A stretch of DNA of 64,000 bases from NCBI GenBank assembly GCA_950295325.1, contig OX485808.1:33751180-33815179 (forward strand), given 5' to 3'. This document shows, piece after piece, positions 12,201-23,203 of the stretch; position 1 is the first letter of the stretch; each line of letters opens with the position of its first letter. The stretch comes from Polytrichum commune (taxonomy: Eukaryota; Streptophyta; Polytrichopsida; Polytrichales; Polytrichaceae). Below the pieces are notes generated by a model that was given only the letters and a program-made list of their open reading frames with translations, had not been told where the DNA came from and made no database searches. A program made the position numbers and the translations under genes.

Positions 12201-12883
12201 ACCTCTTGCCCCAAACCCTAAATTCATAGCAAACCTCGGGGGAGAAGATAAAAAGAGCACCTCAGTAAGAGCGAGTTCGAGACACCAAAATTCTGTAGTG
12301 GAGCTGAGGGGGAATCAAATAGCGACGACATTACCTAAAGATATAACCTAATAAAGGCCAAAAAACTCGCACTGTAAGTGTAGATTGCCTAAGTGAATTC
12401 AGAGCAATGAAGTGTACATCTGTTCTGCACTAAATATTATGCTACTTTGGACGATAATCTTGCAAAGGTATCAACCTCACTCGATGCTTCCCGCATTGCG
12501 TAAAGTTATAAAGTGACAGCATTTCTCTACACCACTAACCAGGTACACGTGTGCTAAGAAAGTGCCTTAGAAACTTGCTCCTGCATTCCTCCCAAAGACC
12601 TCTTGCCCCAAACCCTAAACTACATTCAGAGCGATACGGGGGATAAGAGAAAAAGCACCTGAGTAAGAGCGAGTTCGAGCATGGGAAGGAGCCCGAGCTG
12701 GCCGTGAAACAAAGGAACACAATCCGTGACCTCCACCGTCACCTTGCCATCGCTAGCCTTGGCATCCTCCGCAACGCGCCCGATCAGCACTCCGTTCACA
12801 GCGCTCGTCTTGTGCTTCAACGCATGCAACACCAGCTTCACGTATGCCTCCTGCCGCAACTCGTACCTTGTGGCTCCCACCAT
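9264..12883 (-). CDS. EMC8/9: ER membrane protein complex subunit 8/9 (EMC8/9, UPF0172)
   Basis: EMC8/9 is a cytosolic-side subunit of the ER membrane protein complex, which inserts tail-anchored and multipass membrane proteins. Its fold is related to MPN domains but it is not a protease. Five coding exons on the minus strand are seen: 12883-12659, 10466-10311, 10028-9969, 9689-9520 and 9294-9264 (stop TGA). All junctions are GT-AG and keep frame, giving 213 residues, close to the family size of about 200-210. Family hallmarks are the start MVGATRYELRQEAYVKLVLH, KTSAVNGVLIG, IVGYYHANERFDN, SAILLLDN, and the end HLDDVSKDWLNATFFN. The start was chosen because the family begins right before RYEL; an upstream in-frame extension to 13111 looks like 5'UTR. 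The last exon adds only nine whole codons plus the stop. Intron 1 (2.2 kb) contains tandem duplications and a family X repeat. Confidence 0.93.
10647..11010. repeat. Tandem duplication in EMC8/9 intron 1, unit about 185 bp
   Basis: Two diverged head-to-tail copies run from about 10647-10823 and 10832-11010. Shared blocks are GGTCAAGAAA, CAGCTTG, a GAAAGTGTTTGAGG / CAGAGTGTTTGTGG block, GCCAGTTCTCACCTTGGAGA / ACCAGTTCTCACCTTGAAGA and AAACCCCTTC. It lies wholly within the intron and has no coding content. Confidence 0.65.
11350..12680. repeat. Partial tandem triplication reaching into EMC8/9 exon 1
   Basis: Three related segments lie at about 11350-11605, 12008-12283 and 12290-12680. Shared blocks include CTTGCAAAGGGATCAACCTC, TTATGCTGCTTTG and a CATTGC-GCAGTT block. 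The second and third copies also share a stretch with CCAAAGACCTCTTGCCCC and AGTAAGAGCGAGTTCGAG. That last block is the 3' end of EMC8/9 exon 1 with its splice donor (12659-12680), so the copy at 12261-12281 is a duplicated exon edge within intron 1. A family X copy at about 11660-11985 interrupts the array. Confidence 0.7.
11660..11985. repeat. Repeat family X copy inside EMC8/9 intron 1
   Basis: Family X blocks are seen here: GGTGTGGATCCAAGAACAGAC, AGAGATTGGACTACGTGCTC, TAATGAATAGATATTCATATGAG, TCCAAAAATTATGAGGAGAA, and a final ATATCCTACGAGAAGTGGGTG. It is in the opposite orientation to the copy at 7265. It contains no coding sequence. Confidence 0.55.
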
Positions 12884-13235
12884 CGCCACCTCCCTCGGGA
12901 TCGTCAATCCAGACGAAATCGATCCAACCCTAACAATTTCCACCGATGTTCGAAGCCGCGATTCTGCACCGAATTCCCTGCTTTTTGAGCCGAAACTTCT
13001 GCGATGAGGATAAACAGACTGTGAGAAGCAGCGAGAGGTGTGGGGACGAAGAATCGAGATCGATGCAATGAGCAATCTTTTGTCGCCGTTGGCTTGCGAG
13101 ATCAAACACACCGATGGGCGTTCGTCGTCAACGCTCCTGCCTCGGGCGAGAGAGAAGGCAATGAGCGGATGGATGTTGGATATGGATGAATGGATGATAG
13201 ATGGTTGGTTGGATGGATTACATCACGTAAGGTGA
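12884..13235 (-). promoter_or_regulatory. Probable 5'UTR and promoter region of EMC8/9
   Basis: The 230 bp upstream of the EMC8/9 start codon are clearly more GC-rich than the surrounding DNA, as is common for 5' ends of plant genes. A telo-box-like AGGGTT (in GTTAGGGTTGG, minus strand) lies at about 12928-12938. An ATGG-rich simple repeat occupies 13163-13220. The limits of the promoter and the start of transcription cannot be read from sequence. Confidence 0.35.
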
Positions 13236-13880
13236 GTGGCCCTAAAATGGACACTTTTATCTCTATGACCCACTTCCTCCTAGGATATGAAACATATGAT
13301 TAGTGTGAGATGATTAGCAACTCCAAAACTAGACCGAAACCATAACCAACTTTCTCACAAATTTGGAGCTTACATGAACATCTTATTCATTATCCAAGTG
13401 AATATTCCTTTTCTTATTAAACAGTTGTATAAGTTTCTTATATTTGATTACAATTGTAGGTGACAAGGAGGTTCGTAGATATAGAATGAGAGCAATTTTT
13501 TTTTTCAACTACACTTCAAGTAGATGTGTCTAAATCCAACGTAGCAGTAATCCAAACACCTATATTCAAGTGGTATGTGGTCAGGTGTGGATGCAACAAC
13601 AAACCCTCAAAAAAGCAAGTATTTAAAAGATGTTGGACTTTGCGCTCAAAATATTACAACAATTCTAAACTCGTAATCAAGCTAATTGGACGTGCATGTA
13701 TATGATTTCTTACTAAGGATGCAAATATTTCACTTTAATAATGAATAACATATTCATATAAGCTCCAAAATTATGAGACGAGTGGCTACTAGAATGTTAT
13801 AGGTTTGCTAATCATCTCATGCTAATTGAATGTTTCATATTCTACAAGAAACGAATGCAGAGAGAAAAGCATATGAATAA
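13236..13880. repeat. Repeat family X copy with inverted arms
   Basis: The left arm (about 13255-13400: CTCCTAGGATATGAAACATA, GAGATGATTAGCAA, GGAGCTTACATGAACATCTT) is mirrored by a right arm (about 13735-13865: ATTCATATAAGCTCCAAAAT, CTAATCATCTCATGC, TTTCATATTCTACAAG). This copy therefore shows family X as a foldback-like element of about 640 bp with arms of about 130-150 bp. No coding content and no clear target duplication. Confidence 0.6.
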
Positions 13881-15953
13881 CACATGTCTACCCCATGCTT
13901 TGCACTAAGTGCATTCACAAGTTTGCACTTAAGGTGGTGATTCAAATGATGTGATTTTTGTTTGTTTTTTTTTATCGCGTGCAAGTTTGCACTATTTTTT
14001 ATTTATTTTTATATGTACACGATTCTTCAAGGGAGGAGGGGGGAGGGGTCCACTAGGTGTCTACTATTGAATTTGAGGTGGAGCATGTAGAGGTATACTA
14101 TAGCTACCTCCCTTAAAAAATGTGGCCTATGTTTGTTGTATTTGGTTGATCATTGCCATGGATGGATGGATAGATACATAGATACATAGATAAATAGATA
14201 CATAGAAACCTCTTTCAAGGCTAGCGTGAATAAAGTGTATGTTTGTAATGTTAATGACTCATTGCCCACCAGACAAAGGGCCATACATATAACAAAAAAA
14301 AATTAAAAAGAAAGATATTGAATGGTATGAAGAAGAAGAAGAATGTGGTATGCTTAGGGTAAGTTTCCATATAGGCCACTTGCCCACTAGATTCTAGATA
14401 ATAGTGGGTCGGAGGTGTTTGCATGCACTTAAGCACAAGCCGCCACCCAACCACATTTGGGTGGTCCACTAGAATGTGGAGGGCTATGGACACGAGCTGC
14501 TAGATTTACATACGTCCGCTAAAGAATCTTTAGTCTACGAGTGTCGGTCGTTGAAGGATTAAGACCAGTTGAAGACTCAAGAGAACCAATATTGGTCTAG
14601 AACGCCATCCTTGGTAAATGGGAGAAGGAGGTTAGCAGGTGGGCCCAGACTTGAGAAGATGAGAGTACCTAGTCAGCACATACAAACCCTACCCCACTAG
14701 ACTCCCTCTACATTTGGGCGAGTTTGTCCTTATTCACACTAGAATACGGTGGGCAAGTAGCGTACGTGGAAGCTCACCCTTAGCACAGTTGTTTTAAGAG
14801 TTTTTTCAACCTATGTTCTTTAGTATTGCCCTTCAGGTCTTTTCAAGACTTTGTTTGGTGTGGACATACATTGTATATAATAACATTATTCACATTGATT
14901 CATGCATCCTTTTATTTTTCATTAAGATGCAATTCTTCTATATGTTTGGGGGAACACTCCCTTGTATTTAATAGGAACACATGAGAACAAGGACTATTTT
15001 CAAGGTGGGTAGACATGGCGACTATCATTATCAAATAACATATTATATTTCATTAATTTATTCAATAATACGTCTCATTTCAAGCTATAACTCTTCAAAC
15101 TTAACCCATAATAAAACCACCACAAGATCCCTTTGTAAGATCCATTTTTACATTTTCAAATCAAAACACTCCAACAACATTGATGATAATCCTATCACAT
15201 GTTTGCATGAAACACTTTCTAAATGTAATATTCAGATAAAATCATTCATTTTCACATCAAAATCGAACTCTCATGAGCAAAGATATGAGGAGACTAAGAT
15301 TTGAATATAGCAGCAGATCCTTCTCATTGTTATGAGAATTAAGTATATTCAATTTTAAGCATGTTACTAAAATTGAATTACGTAATGCAATCCATGCAGT
15401 CAACAATTGGTTTAAAGTGATGAAAATTCATATGCAAAAGACAACCATGTTTGTTAGAAAATATGAGTTTTCATATTCACATGTTTAATTCTTCAAATCA
15501 TAGGCATGTTGTATGTTAGTATAATTATTATGAATATCATAATTGAACCTTACAATAACTGGGCTTAATTACTCCTTTTCCTCATACTGTGGTTGCTCAA
15601 GGAGGCATAGCACCTCAGGTTGCATCATGGACAATCATGATCGACATAAAACTAATTGGCTCACATTCATGCCAGTACCTAAATATATGGTTCTTCTTCT
15701 TCTTCTTTCTTTCTTTTGGGTGGTTGCTCAAGCTGCATTATGTCATAGGAGTCAAAGATTATCATGTGGAGTCCATCAAGCAAGACTTTTTTGATTTCGG
15801 CCCAATAATTTCTACAACTCTTCTAAGTTGTTGTCATATTCAACAAGCATAAATTTCGGGTAGCGGTCGGCTCAACTCCACCTAAAATTTAATAAAATAA
15901 AATCATTGGGGATCCCAAAACTTGTCATATTGAAGAGAGGCTCAATTGCTCAA

Positions 15954-16098
15954 CATAACATTATTCATATCCATAACAATGTTATGTAGGATTGACAATA
16001 TTATGCAAAATATTCCTCGCATACATTTTGAATGTGAGGAATATTTTGTAAAAATGTCAGTCGCACAAAACATTGTTATGGATTTGAATAATGTTATG
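15954..16098. mobile_element. Palindromic MITE, copy 1
   Basis: The 145-bp segment is a near-complete inverted repeat. It starts CATAACATTATTCATATCCA and ends with ATGGATTTGAATAATGTTATG. The arms continue inward through AACAATGTT / AACATTGTT and AATATTCCTC / GAGGAATATT, meeting near 16030. A related copy is at 17630-17795. Such a hairpin could be transcribed into a foldback RNA, but no evidence for that is visible. Confidence 0.75.
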
Positions 16099-17407
16099 AG
16101 CTTGATGGATGCTACCAAACTGTTCTCAACACAGAAGTCTTTCAAAGAATACGATTGAAACACAATCACTGCAAACATGATACTTGACAAATTCTCTTCA
16201 AATTCATACTTCAAACGCATTTCGGTAAGTTAAGTACGTGATTAGCACCTCTGCATTGTGTCGTGCTTTGGGAAATTGATCAATTAATTGGTTAATTAGG
16301 ATTATGATAGAATGATTTAGGTGCCTCACTAAACATGCTCCTAGGATGTTGAGATTCCTCATCTATCTGAATGTTGGCAACATTCAAGGAGCCTGGAGAT
16401 ATCAATTGGGTGCTTGCCCCACATTTGAACATCATGCGTCTAAATAAATGAATGAAAAATAAAATCAAAATCAAAATCAAAATCAAGCTTAGTAAGTTCT
16501 CGCAAATACCTACACTGATGTGCAATTTATAGGTTGATCCACACTATTTATTGACATCCCACACTACTTTGAATATGTATTACCATATTTTTATTTTTAT
16601 TTTTTTAAATCGTGTTTTTTTTATTGTGATTGCTACATAGATGAAATAATAAAAGTTACAAGTTTTTGCGATATGAATTTTGATTGGTGTTGGTATGGTA
16701 TTTATGTGAATGCATGGTATCGATAAATCAACATCGACGATGGTATCAAAAAAAATTACCCCATGGTTATCAAAATTGTAATATCCATCAAAATGTCGAT
16801 GTTTGGTGAGTATGTCAAGTGACAAGAGAATTGTGTGTAAATGAGTTATTGTTTGGGTCAACACCACTTTGAATCATATCGATACTACTAGGATGATGTT
16901 GCATAGGCATCAAGGTTCTAGCATTTAAATATACACACCCGAATGGTATCAAAAACAAGACATTGTCAAATATCCACATCCCACTCGTATCAAACGTCGA
17001 GAAATAGTTGTGATCGATGTCTGAATGGTCTACTAGAAGACGGTGACACCAAGGTAATTTGCATGGGTATAGACTCAACCTATTTGTGAGGTCAACATGA
17101 TTCCAAACATCAGTGTAGATCTTTGAAAAGATAAATGCTCCATTCATAACATTTTTAAGCAGTGTGCGTTCGTGCATGTGGGCCTTGAGAATCCAACCAT
17201 GTGATTCCCCAACCTAGTGCAAGGAGACCCAGACGAAGTGTGAATCTGCATTGGGTTTAGGACATCCCATGGGTATATTCTCAGGGCCCACATAAACAAA
17301 CAACCTTAAAAATGTTATGTCGCAGATTCTATAGATTTCGATGGATAAGTTAGCCAAATTCTAAGTCTCCCATGATTGAAATTGTCAAGAAATTGTCATA
17401 TATATAT

Positions 17408-17409
<2 letters not shown>

Positions 17410-17438
<29 letters not shown>
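17410..17438. repeat. (GATA)n microsatellite
   Basis: About seven GATA units follow a (TA)n run starting at 17399. No gene overlaps. Confidence 0.9.
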
Positions 17439-17629
17439 TTGTAGACTGGCATCGTATTTTAAAGTACGCATCTACACAATCTGGATAAAAAATGTCCGTT
17501 TGCTCCAAGGAGATATCCATGCTAGATACTTCACAAATATCAAAAATTGAAGCGGCATGGAATATATTAAGGTTGAGGCAACAATAGTTGATTGGGTCCA
17601 TTTAACTGCTTACGAGGGTTGTGTAGTAC

Positions 17630-17795
17630 CATAACATAATTCAGATCCATAACAATGTTCTGTGGGACTGACAATATTTCACAAAATATTCCTTGATGTT
17701 TTCACATTCAGTCTAAAACTGGGACATAGCATGGAGCATTTTGTTGAATATTGTCAGTCCCACAAAATATTGTTATGGATCTGAATAATGTTATG
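17630..17795. mobile_element. Palindromic MITE, copy 2
   Basis: This is an inverted repeat of 166 bp: CATAACATAATTCAGATCCA at the left is mirrored by ATGGATCTGAATAATGTTATG at the right. The inner arm GTGGGACTGACAATATT is mirrored by AATATTGTCAGTCCCAC. The sequence is clearly related to the copy at 15954-16098 but not identical, so the family is mobile or was mobile. Confidence 0.75.
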
Positions 17796-17799
17796 ACTG

Positions 17800-18150
17800 A
17801 CATAGATGAGATCAATAATTTTTATTAGGCGAACAAAGATAAAGTTTATATGGTGGCAGCTTGTGATTGATTACCCTCATAAGAGTTTTGACAATTGTTG
17901 TAGCCAAGAAGTAGTGTTAAGATGAACGGCTATGGGTTAACCTAAAGATCAACTACGTGTAACCCTAGAATTTACGCTTCAAAATTTGTAGCAGTTTTGA
18001 CATTTGTGATTTTAAAATAAATAAAATTGTAGTCTCCTTAAAAAGTGTTTCTTTGTGCAAGATAGATAATTCCTTGCTATTGCTCCTTCTAAACAAATGC
18101 AAACCCTCTTATTTTATCAATTATAGATGCCTCGACCTTATATGGAGGAT
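17800..18150. repeat. Dispersed repeat, inverted partner of 3.77-3.96 kb
   Basis: The blocks GATTACCCTCATAAGAG, TTTTGACAATTGTTGTAGCC, CGGCTATGGGTTAACC and TATAGATGCCTCGACCTTA match 3770-3960 in reverse complement. No coding content. Confidence 0.55.
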
Positions 18151-19026
18151 GAATTTGGAATGGAAGCATCTAGAATATCCCATTCCATTTGATTGTCGGG
18201 GAAGTTAAGTAGTTAGCCCGGAATCTTAGTTGCACATGTTCCCACAAGCCACTAGCTAGATCAAGTCACGGCTCGTAGATTGTGTATGTTTAGCAAATGC
18301 CATTTGACATTTAACCTCAAATCCAAAGTGCTCCATGACGTTTTCATAAACAAAGAACGAATGTCAATTGACATCTACATTCTATTCTAAACTATCACCT
18401 CAATTTCTAATACCTAAGTACATGTCATTTTCTTTCCTCACAACTCACACTATGTATCAAATCCTAAGTTGTGCATGTCCATTGATGTGCAATTGGGTGC
18501 GAGTTTTTGCGTGTCAAATGTCAAGAATTTAAATGAAACAATACTAATAATAAAATGTTCTTATTTTAAAATTAATTAATTAAATTAGCTATTAAAATTA
18601 AAATTAAAATAATCTTTTTTGTCAAGAATACACACAAGTTACAAGGGCTTCGATTGGTTTGGGTTCTTTAATGCATCACGAGCCCAAAGAAGTGGGGGAT
18701 TGAATGGAACAAAGCTTGTTATTCTTCCCTTGGTCACCACGCCGAAACAAGTTGGGATGTGTGCTCAATCCACACACACACATTGAGCTTGAGGTGGAAA
18801 TATCTTGGACCGAAATCGGTTCAATGTGTTTCGCGGCATTGTGCTTCAAAGAGTATATCCAAATATGCTTTTGAGGATGACGAGGATAATTGCACATGCA
18901 AACTAAATTGCAACGTAACAACACGCTACTTATTTTGCTATTATAGTGCTTTGGGAAAGCAAAAAAATAAAAAATGTTATAATGAAGCAATAGTAGATTG
19001 AATGTCCTCTCTAAATTCCAACTAAG

Positions 19027-19835
19027 GTAGATGGGTCTTAAATGGTTCCTTTTTCCAAGTACATTGATTCTCTTGCTTAGTGTGTGTTAAGTACTATTCA
19101 AAGTTACGCAATGCTATGATTATTTAATGAGAATGTAATATTTTACCAAGCAAAATCATTCTTGTTCTATAATGTCTGAACAATTTATTGAACTTTCGTT
19201 AGTAAATTTTGAACTCTTAAGTAAGACATTATTTCATTGCGTAGCTCCAAATAGTAGCACACACTAATTGGATAATCAATGTGGCCTACTTTTCCTAGAA
19301 TATATGGAATATAAGTGACATTTAAGTATATTTGGACAAACCACTTGTCCATGAATAAAAAGGGATGTACACAAAGGGATGTTTTGGTCATGTGGGTCCC
19401 CCCCAAAACATATTGACTCTTGAAGTAAAAATCGTTGTCATGTTTTAAACATGTAGTCCGATTTCTTTTAGACACATGTCTCTTAGGTGTCCATTCTTGA
19501 AGCCGCACCAAACTACATATCACTCAATATAGGTGTCCTACTAAGAAAAGTAACTGAATGAGTATTGCTACCTCATGCGTTCTACCTTGAGCTTTGCTTA
19601 AAACCAAAAAATGAACTTTTGATTGTTATTGATTCTTAAAGACATCCAGTATGACATAATTGGTGGATATATGATCAAATTATGACCTCCGGAATCTTCA
19701 CTTAGATTATGTATATGATATTCATACGAGCTCCAAAATTACGAGGCAAATGGCTACATACACGAGTTGGCAATCATCTCACACTAATTACTTGTTTTGC
19801 ATTGTATGAGAAGTGGGTGTAGAGCTTAAAATGCT
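19027..19835. repeat. Repeat family X copies
   Basis: The segment begins with AGATGGGTCTTAAATGG, the tip also seen near 7267 and 42903. It continues with family blocks such as CAATATAGGTGTCC near 19528. A second part in the opposite sense (TCATACGAGCTCCAAAATTA, CAATCATCTCACACTAATTA, about 19715-19835) follows. Borders are unclear; probably several insertions or a decayed copy. Confidence 0.45.
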
Positions 19836-22804
19836 CATTAAGGGCATGTTTATTTTAGAAGGCTTGTCACATAAAATGCCTCCCCTCATGTTGTCATATC
19901 CCCACCCCCTAGTGGGGGGAGTTCCTTGTAGAGATTTGAGCCACGAGAGACAAAGAGGTCTTTTCAAGAGGGATTATGAAGTAATATGCATACACATGGT
20001 GTATATTTGATGAATATTCTTGAAATATGCAAAGTATATTCTCAAATGAAAATTCCAATACCCATTTGATGATCAATGATTCAAGAGCCATATCCTTGAA
20101 AATAGATAGTGTGTTTTCCACTTCATTGGTGGGATATAATGGGCTAAATATTAACTCGTTTCATACTAGATATACTGTACATCATTGATGGTAATTAGTG
20201 TTTAGTACACTGTTTGTGAAGGGCCTAAACTAGATGCCTACAAATTTCAAAGTGTCACATTCTTTAGTTGTCAATATGATATTATTTATCAAGACAAATA
20301 ATTTTTTTAAGTAACGATCATTTAGTTTATGACATTCAATGTAGCACATTGGGATACTTGAGATGATAGATTGCATTTTATTGTGCAAGGGGGATATATT
20401 ATTGAGCCTACTACGGTAGATATATAGAGAATGATGAAAATAAGTTGATTCAACTAGAACGAATGGCTTGAAATTTTGTGCAGTGTTTTTTCAGATACAA
20501 AGAACAAGAAATGACGAGGAATGCAAGTTGTTTTGTAATTTTATTCCTTTAGAATAGTTAGTTACATTTTCTCATTGAGGCAAGTAAGTCAAACACCCTA
20601 TTTGCACACTAGAGTCTCCCTAATTTGAGCATCGAAATATCCTACTCTCATACGAATACGCACAAAACGGTTAAGTCAATGGCACCCAAAAGTGATCGCA
20701 AGTGGTGTGAAACAACACCTATCCGGCCAATCATTGCATCCCACCTAGCACTGCATCCTTTGCATGCCACCAATTCTACAGTTAGCCATTTTGGATCCAC
20801 ACATTAATCATTCTACCCCTAATCTAGTGCACTAATACTCGTCATTCACCGATTTAGGTTTTCCTAACATAATGGCAAAGTGTCATGTGCTAACATTCTA
20901 GTATGCACTAATGCCAAATGTTATTTGTGTACCATAGTGTAACTTGTTGACCATTGTGTAACATAACCAAACACCTCCTAACACTGCTGATCATGCTCAT
21001 GCCGAGATATTAGTTAGTGCACTTGAACGCCAAGTGTCACGAGGTGACACCAATATTGAAGTTGTTAAAAAATCAATGTAACCTAGCGTACACCTCAAAA
21101 TAGTGTAAGTGACACTATTACGCATGTGACACTAAATGCCATAAATGGTGAAGCTTTTACAATACAAGATGTTTTTATGTATCCAAGTCTCCATGAATGT
21201 AAGCCATGGTTACGAATGAAGTGCTCCCTCCTTGTCCGGCCATGAGCCAAAATAAGCATACATCTTCTTCACATGAGTCGGAAGCTTCCAATGACATTAT
21301 ACTAACTTAAACTTACATGCTAAGAGGCCTTGTCGGGCACTCAAAATAAAGTGCATGCACCAAGTCGGAGCAAATTCAAATGTTCCAAATTACAATGTGA
21401 ACATGCCAAAGTTGTCACTCTTGGGATACAACATACGAAGCACCGTAAGGTGAATATAGGCAATTTCCCTATAATGAGTAACTTAGCGATTCATCTGAAC
21501 TTGGTATTGTGAATTGGGAATGGATGCTTTCATGTTACGTCCATGATCATGCATCTAGATTTTTAAGTGCATGACCCCCAAAAAAAAAATCACTAATTTT
21601 CTTTGCATGTGGTTGGCATGTACATGAGGCCAAAGTATGGACCATATTGTAAGTAGCTCTCACGTACTTACTTCCCAAATGTCCAAGGAGTCCAAAATGG
21701 GCTTAAAATGTTGATTATGTATGTAGAAGTTATTTCATAGTATTAGACAATAGGTTGAGCATGTTTTGTGGGCCCAACATGTGAAGAGAGATTCAAGAGT
21801 AAAATGTTTTAGATCCTTGGTATTGGAGAGCTTTTGGTCTGAATATGAGTTTTGTATGTATGTTTTTGACTCAAATCCTTTTGAAACAAAGATATATCAA
21901 GAATTGATCTAAACTCAAACACTAAAGCATGAAGGTCGTACCCAGTAGTATTAGGAAAGTGAACAAGACCCCACCCCTTAGTAATGTTGGGGCTAGATGT
22001 GTTTTTAGTTGTTCTTGCTATTGACTAAGACCCTATCTCATATTAGTTGGCATACATATTGTATTTTTCTAATCAAATTGTTCTAATTCAAATGTTTGGA
22101 AGGGGTACAATTTACAACAATGAACTACACATGAGTATGATGGTGGTAAACATTTTCTTTCTATAATGTAGTATACTTGGTCACTGTTGCCATGTATGAT
22201 AGTCTTTCTATTTGTTTTTTTAATGTGGTGAACTAAATATAGTTCAATTTTTGTATGACAAGAAAAAAATTATTGCATAATAAAATTTTGATACTTACAG
22301 GTAAATTCTTTGATTTCATTTTTTATGATGATTATTGATACCATGAATCACCTATATACCATACTAACATTGTTTATTGGCAATGTTGGACCAATATAAA
22401 GGTGAATGCATGGCATCCATTGCCAACATCAATAATGGTATCAAAGATCCTACATGTGGTTATCAAAATTGTAATACCAATCAAAGATTGAGATATGTCA
22501 AGGTGAGCGAATCTTTGTATACCCAAGTTATTATTTAGGTCATCACCATTCTAAACCATATTGATACTAGAATAAATTTGTCTAGGTATGAAAATTCAAG
22601 CAAGGTGTATAGACCCAAATGATATTGAAAGAGAGAGAAAGAGACTGTCAAATACCCATGCCCATGCCCATGCCCTATTGAAAACCGTCAAATACCCATG
22701 CCCAATTAATATCACAAAATGTGAAATCCTCAATATAGATACCCGAATAGTTTTTCTTTTCTTTTCTTAAAAAAAAACAGCTACCAAACCAATGTTCCTA
22801 ATCT

Positions 22805-23160
22805 CAAATGGAAACTTATGTTTGAGTGGTGAATGGCCAGGTGTGGGTCTAAGAACAAACACCAAAAAGGGCATGCATTGAAAAGAGATTGGACTAAGTG
22901 CTCATAACATGATAACCATTATAGAGACGATAATCAATAGGATTGGGGAGGGGGACATATATGGTCATTTAACAACTACAAAAATATTCACTTTGATGAT
23001 GAATAGGATATTCATACAAGCTCAAAATATTATGAGGAAAATGGGTACATGCACGATTTGGATTTGCAAAACATATTGCTCTAATTGCACGTTTCATATT
23101 TTATGAGAAGTAGGTGCAAAGAGAGAGAAAAAAATGTCCGCTTAAGATCCGCTTACCTTT
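22805..23160. repeat. Repeat family X copy
   Basis: Blocks GGTGTGGGTCTAAGAACAAAC, AAAGAGATTGGACTAAGTGC, GATGAATAGGATATTCATAC and TTTCATATTTTATGAGAAG match the copy at 11660-11985 in the same orientation. It ends next to the foldback element at 23204. Confidence 0.55.
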
Positions 23161-23203
23161 TAACTTCCCAGAGGTGCATGTGGCCCATGATGTGAGTGTG
23201 GAC

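Larger units (their letters stand above)
13112..23194. other. Long repeat-rich intergenic region, no gene recognised
   Basis: No coding exon chain was found in these 10 kb. It holds family X copies at 13236-13880, 19027-19835 and 22805-23160, two palindromic elements at 15954-16098 and 17630-17795, the dispersed repeat partner at 17800-18150, and microsatellites such as (GATA)n at 17410-17438. Parts of 14.0-15.9, 18.2-19.0 and 19.9-22.8 kb show nothing recognisable beyond weak similarity between 20510-20640 and 690-860. Confidence 0.55.

Noticed and set aside
12704-13007. Plus-strand frames of about 93 residues
   Set aside because: Antisense to EMC8/9 exon 1 and its leader.
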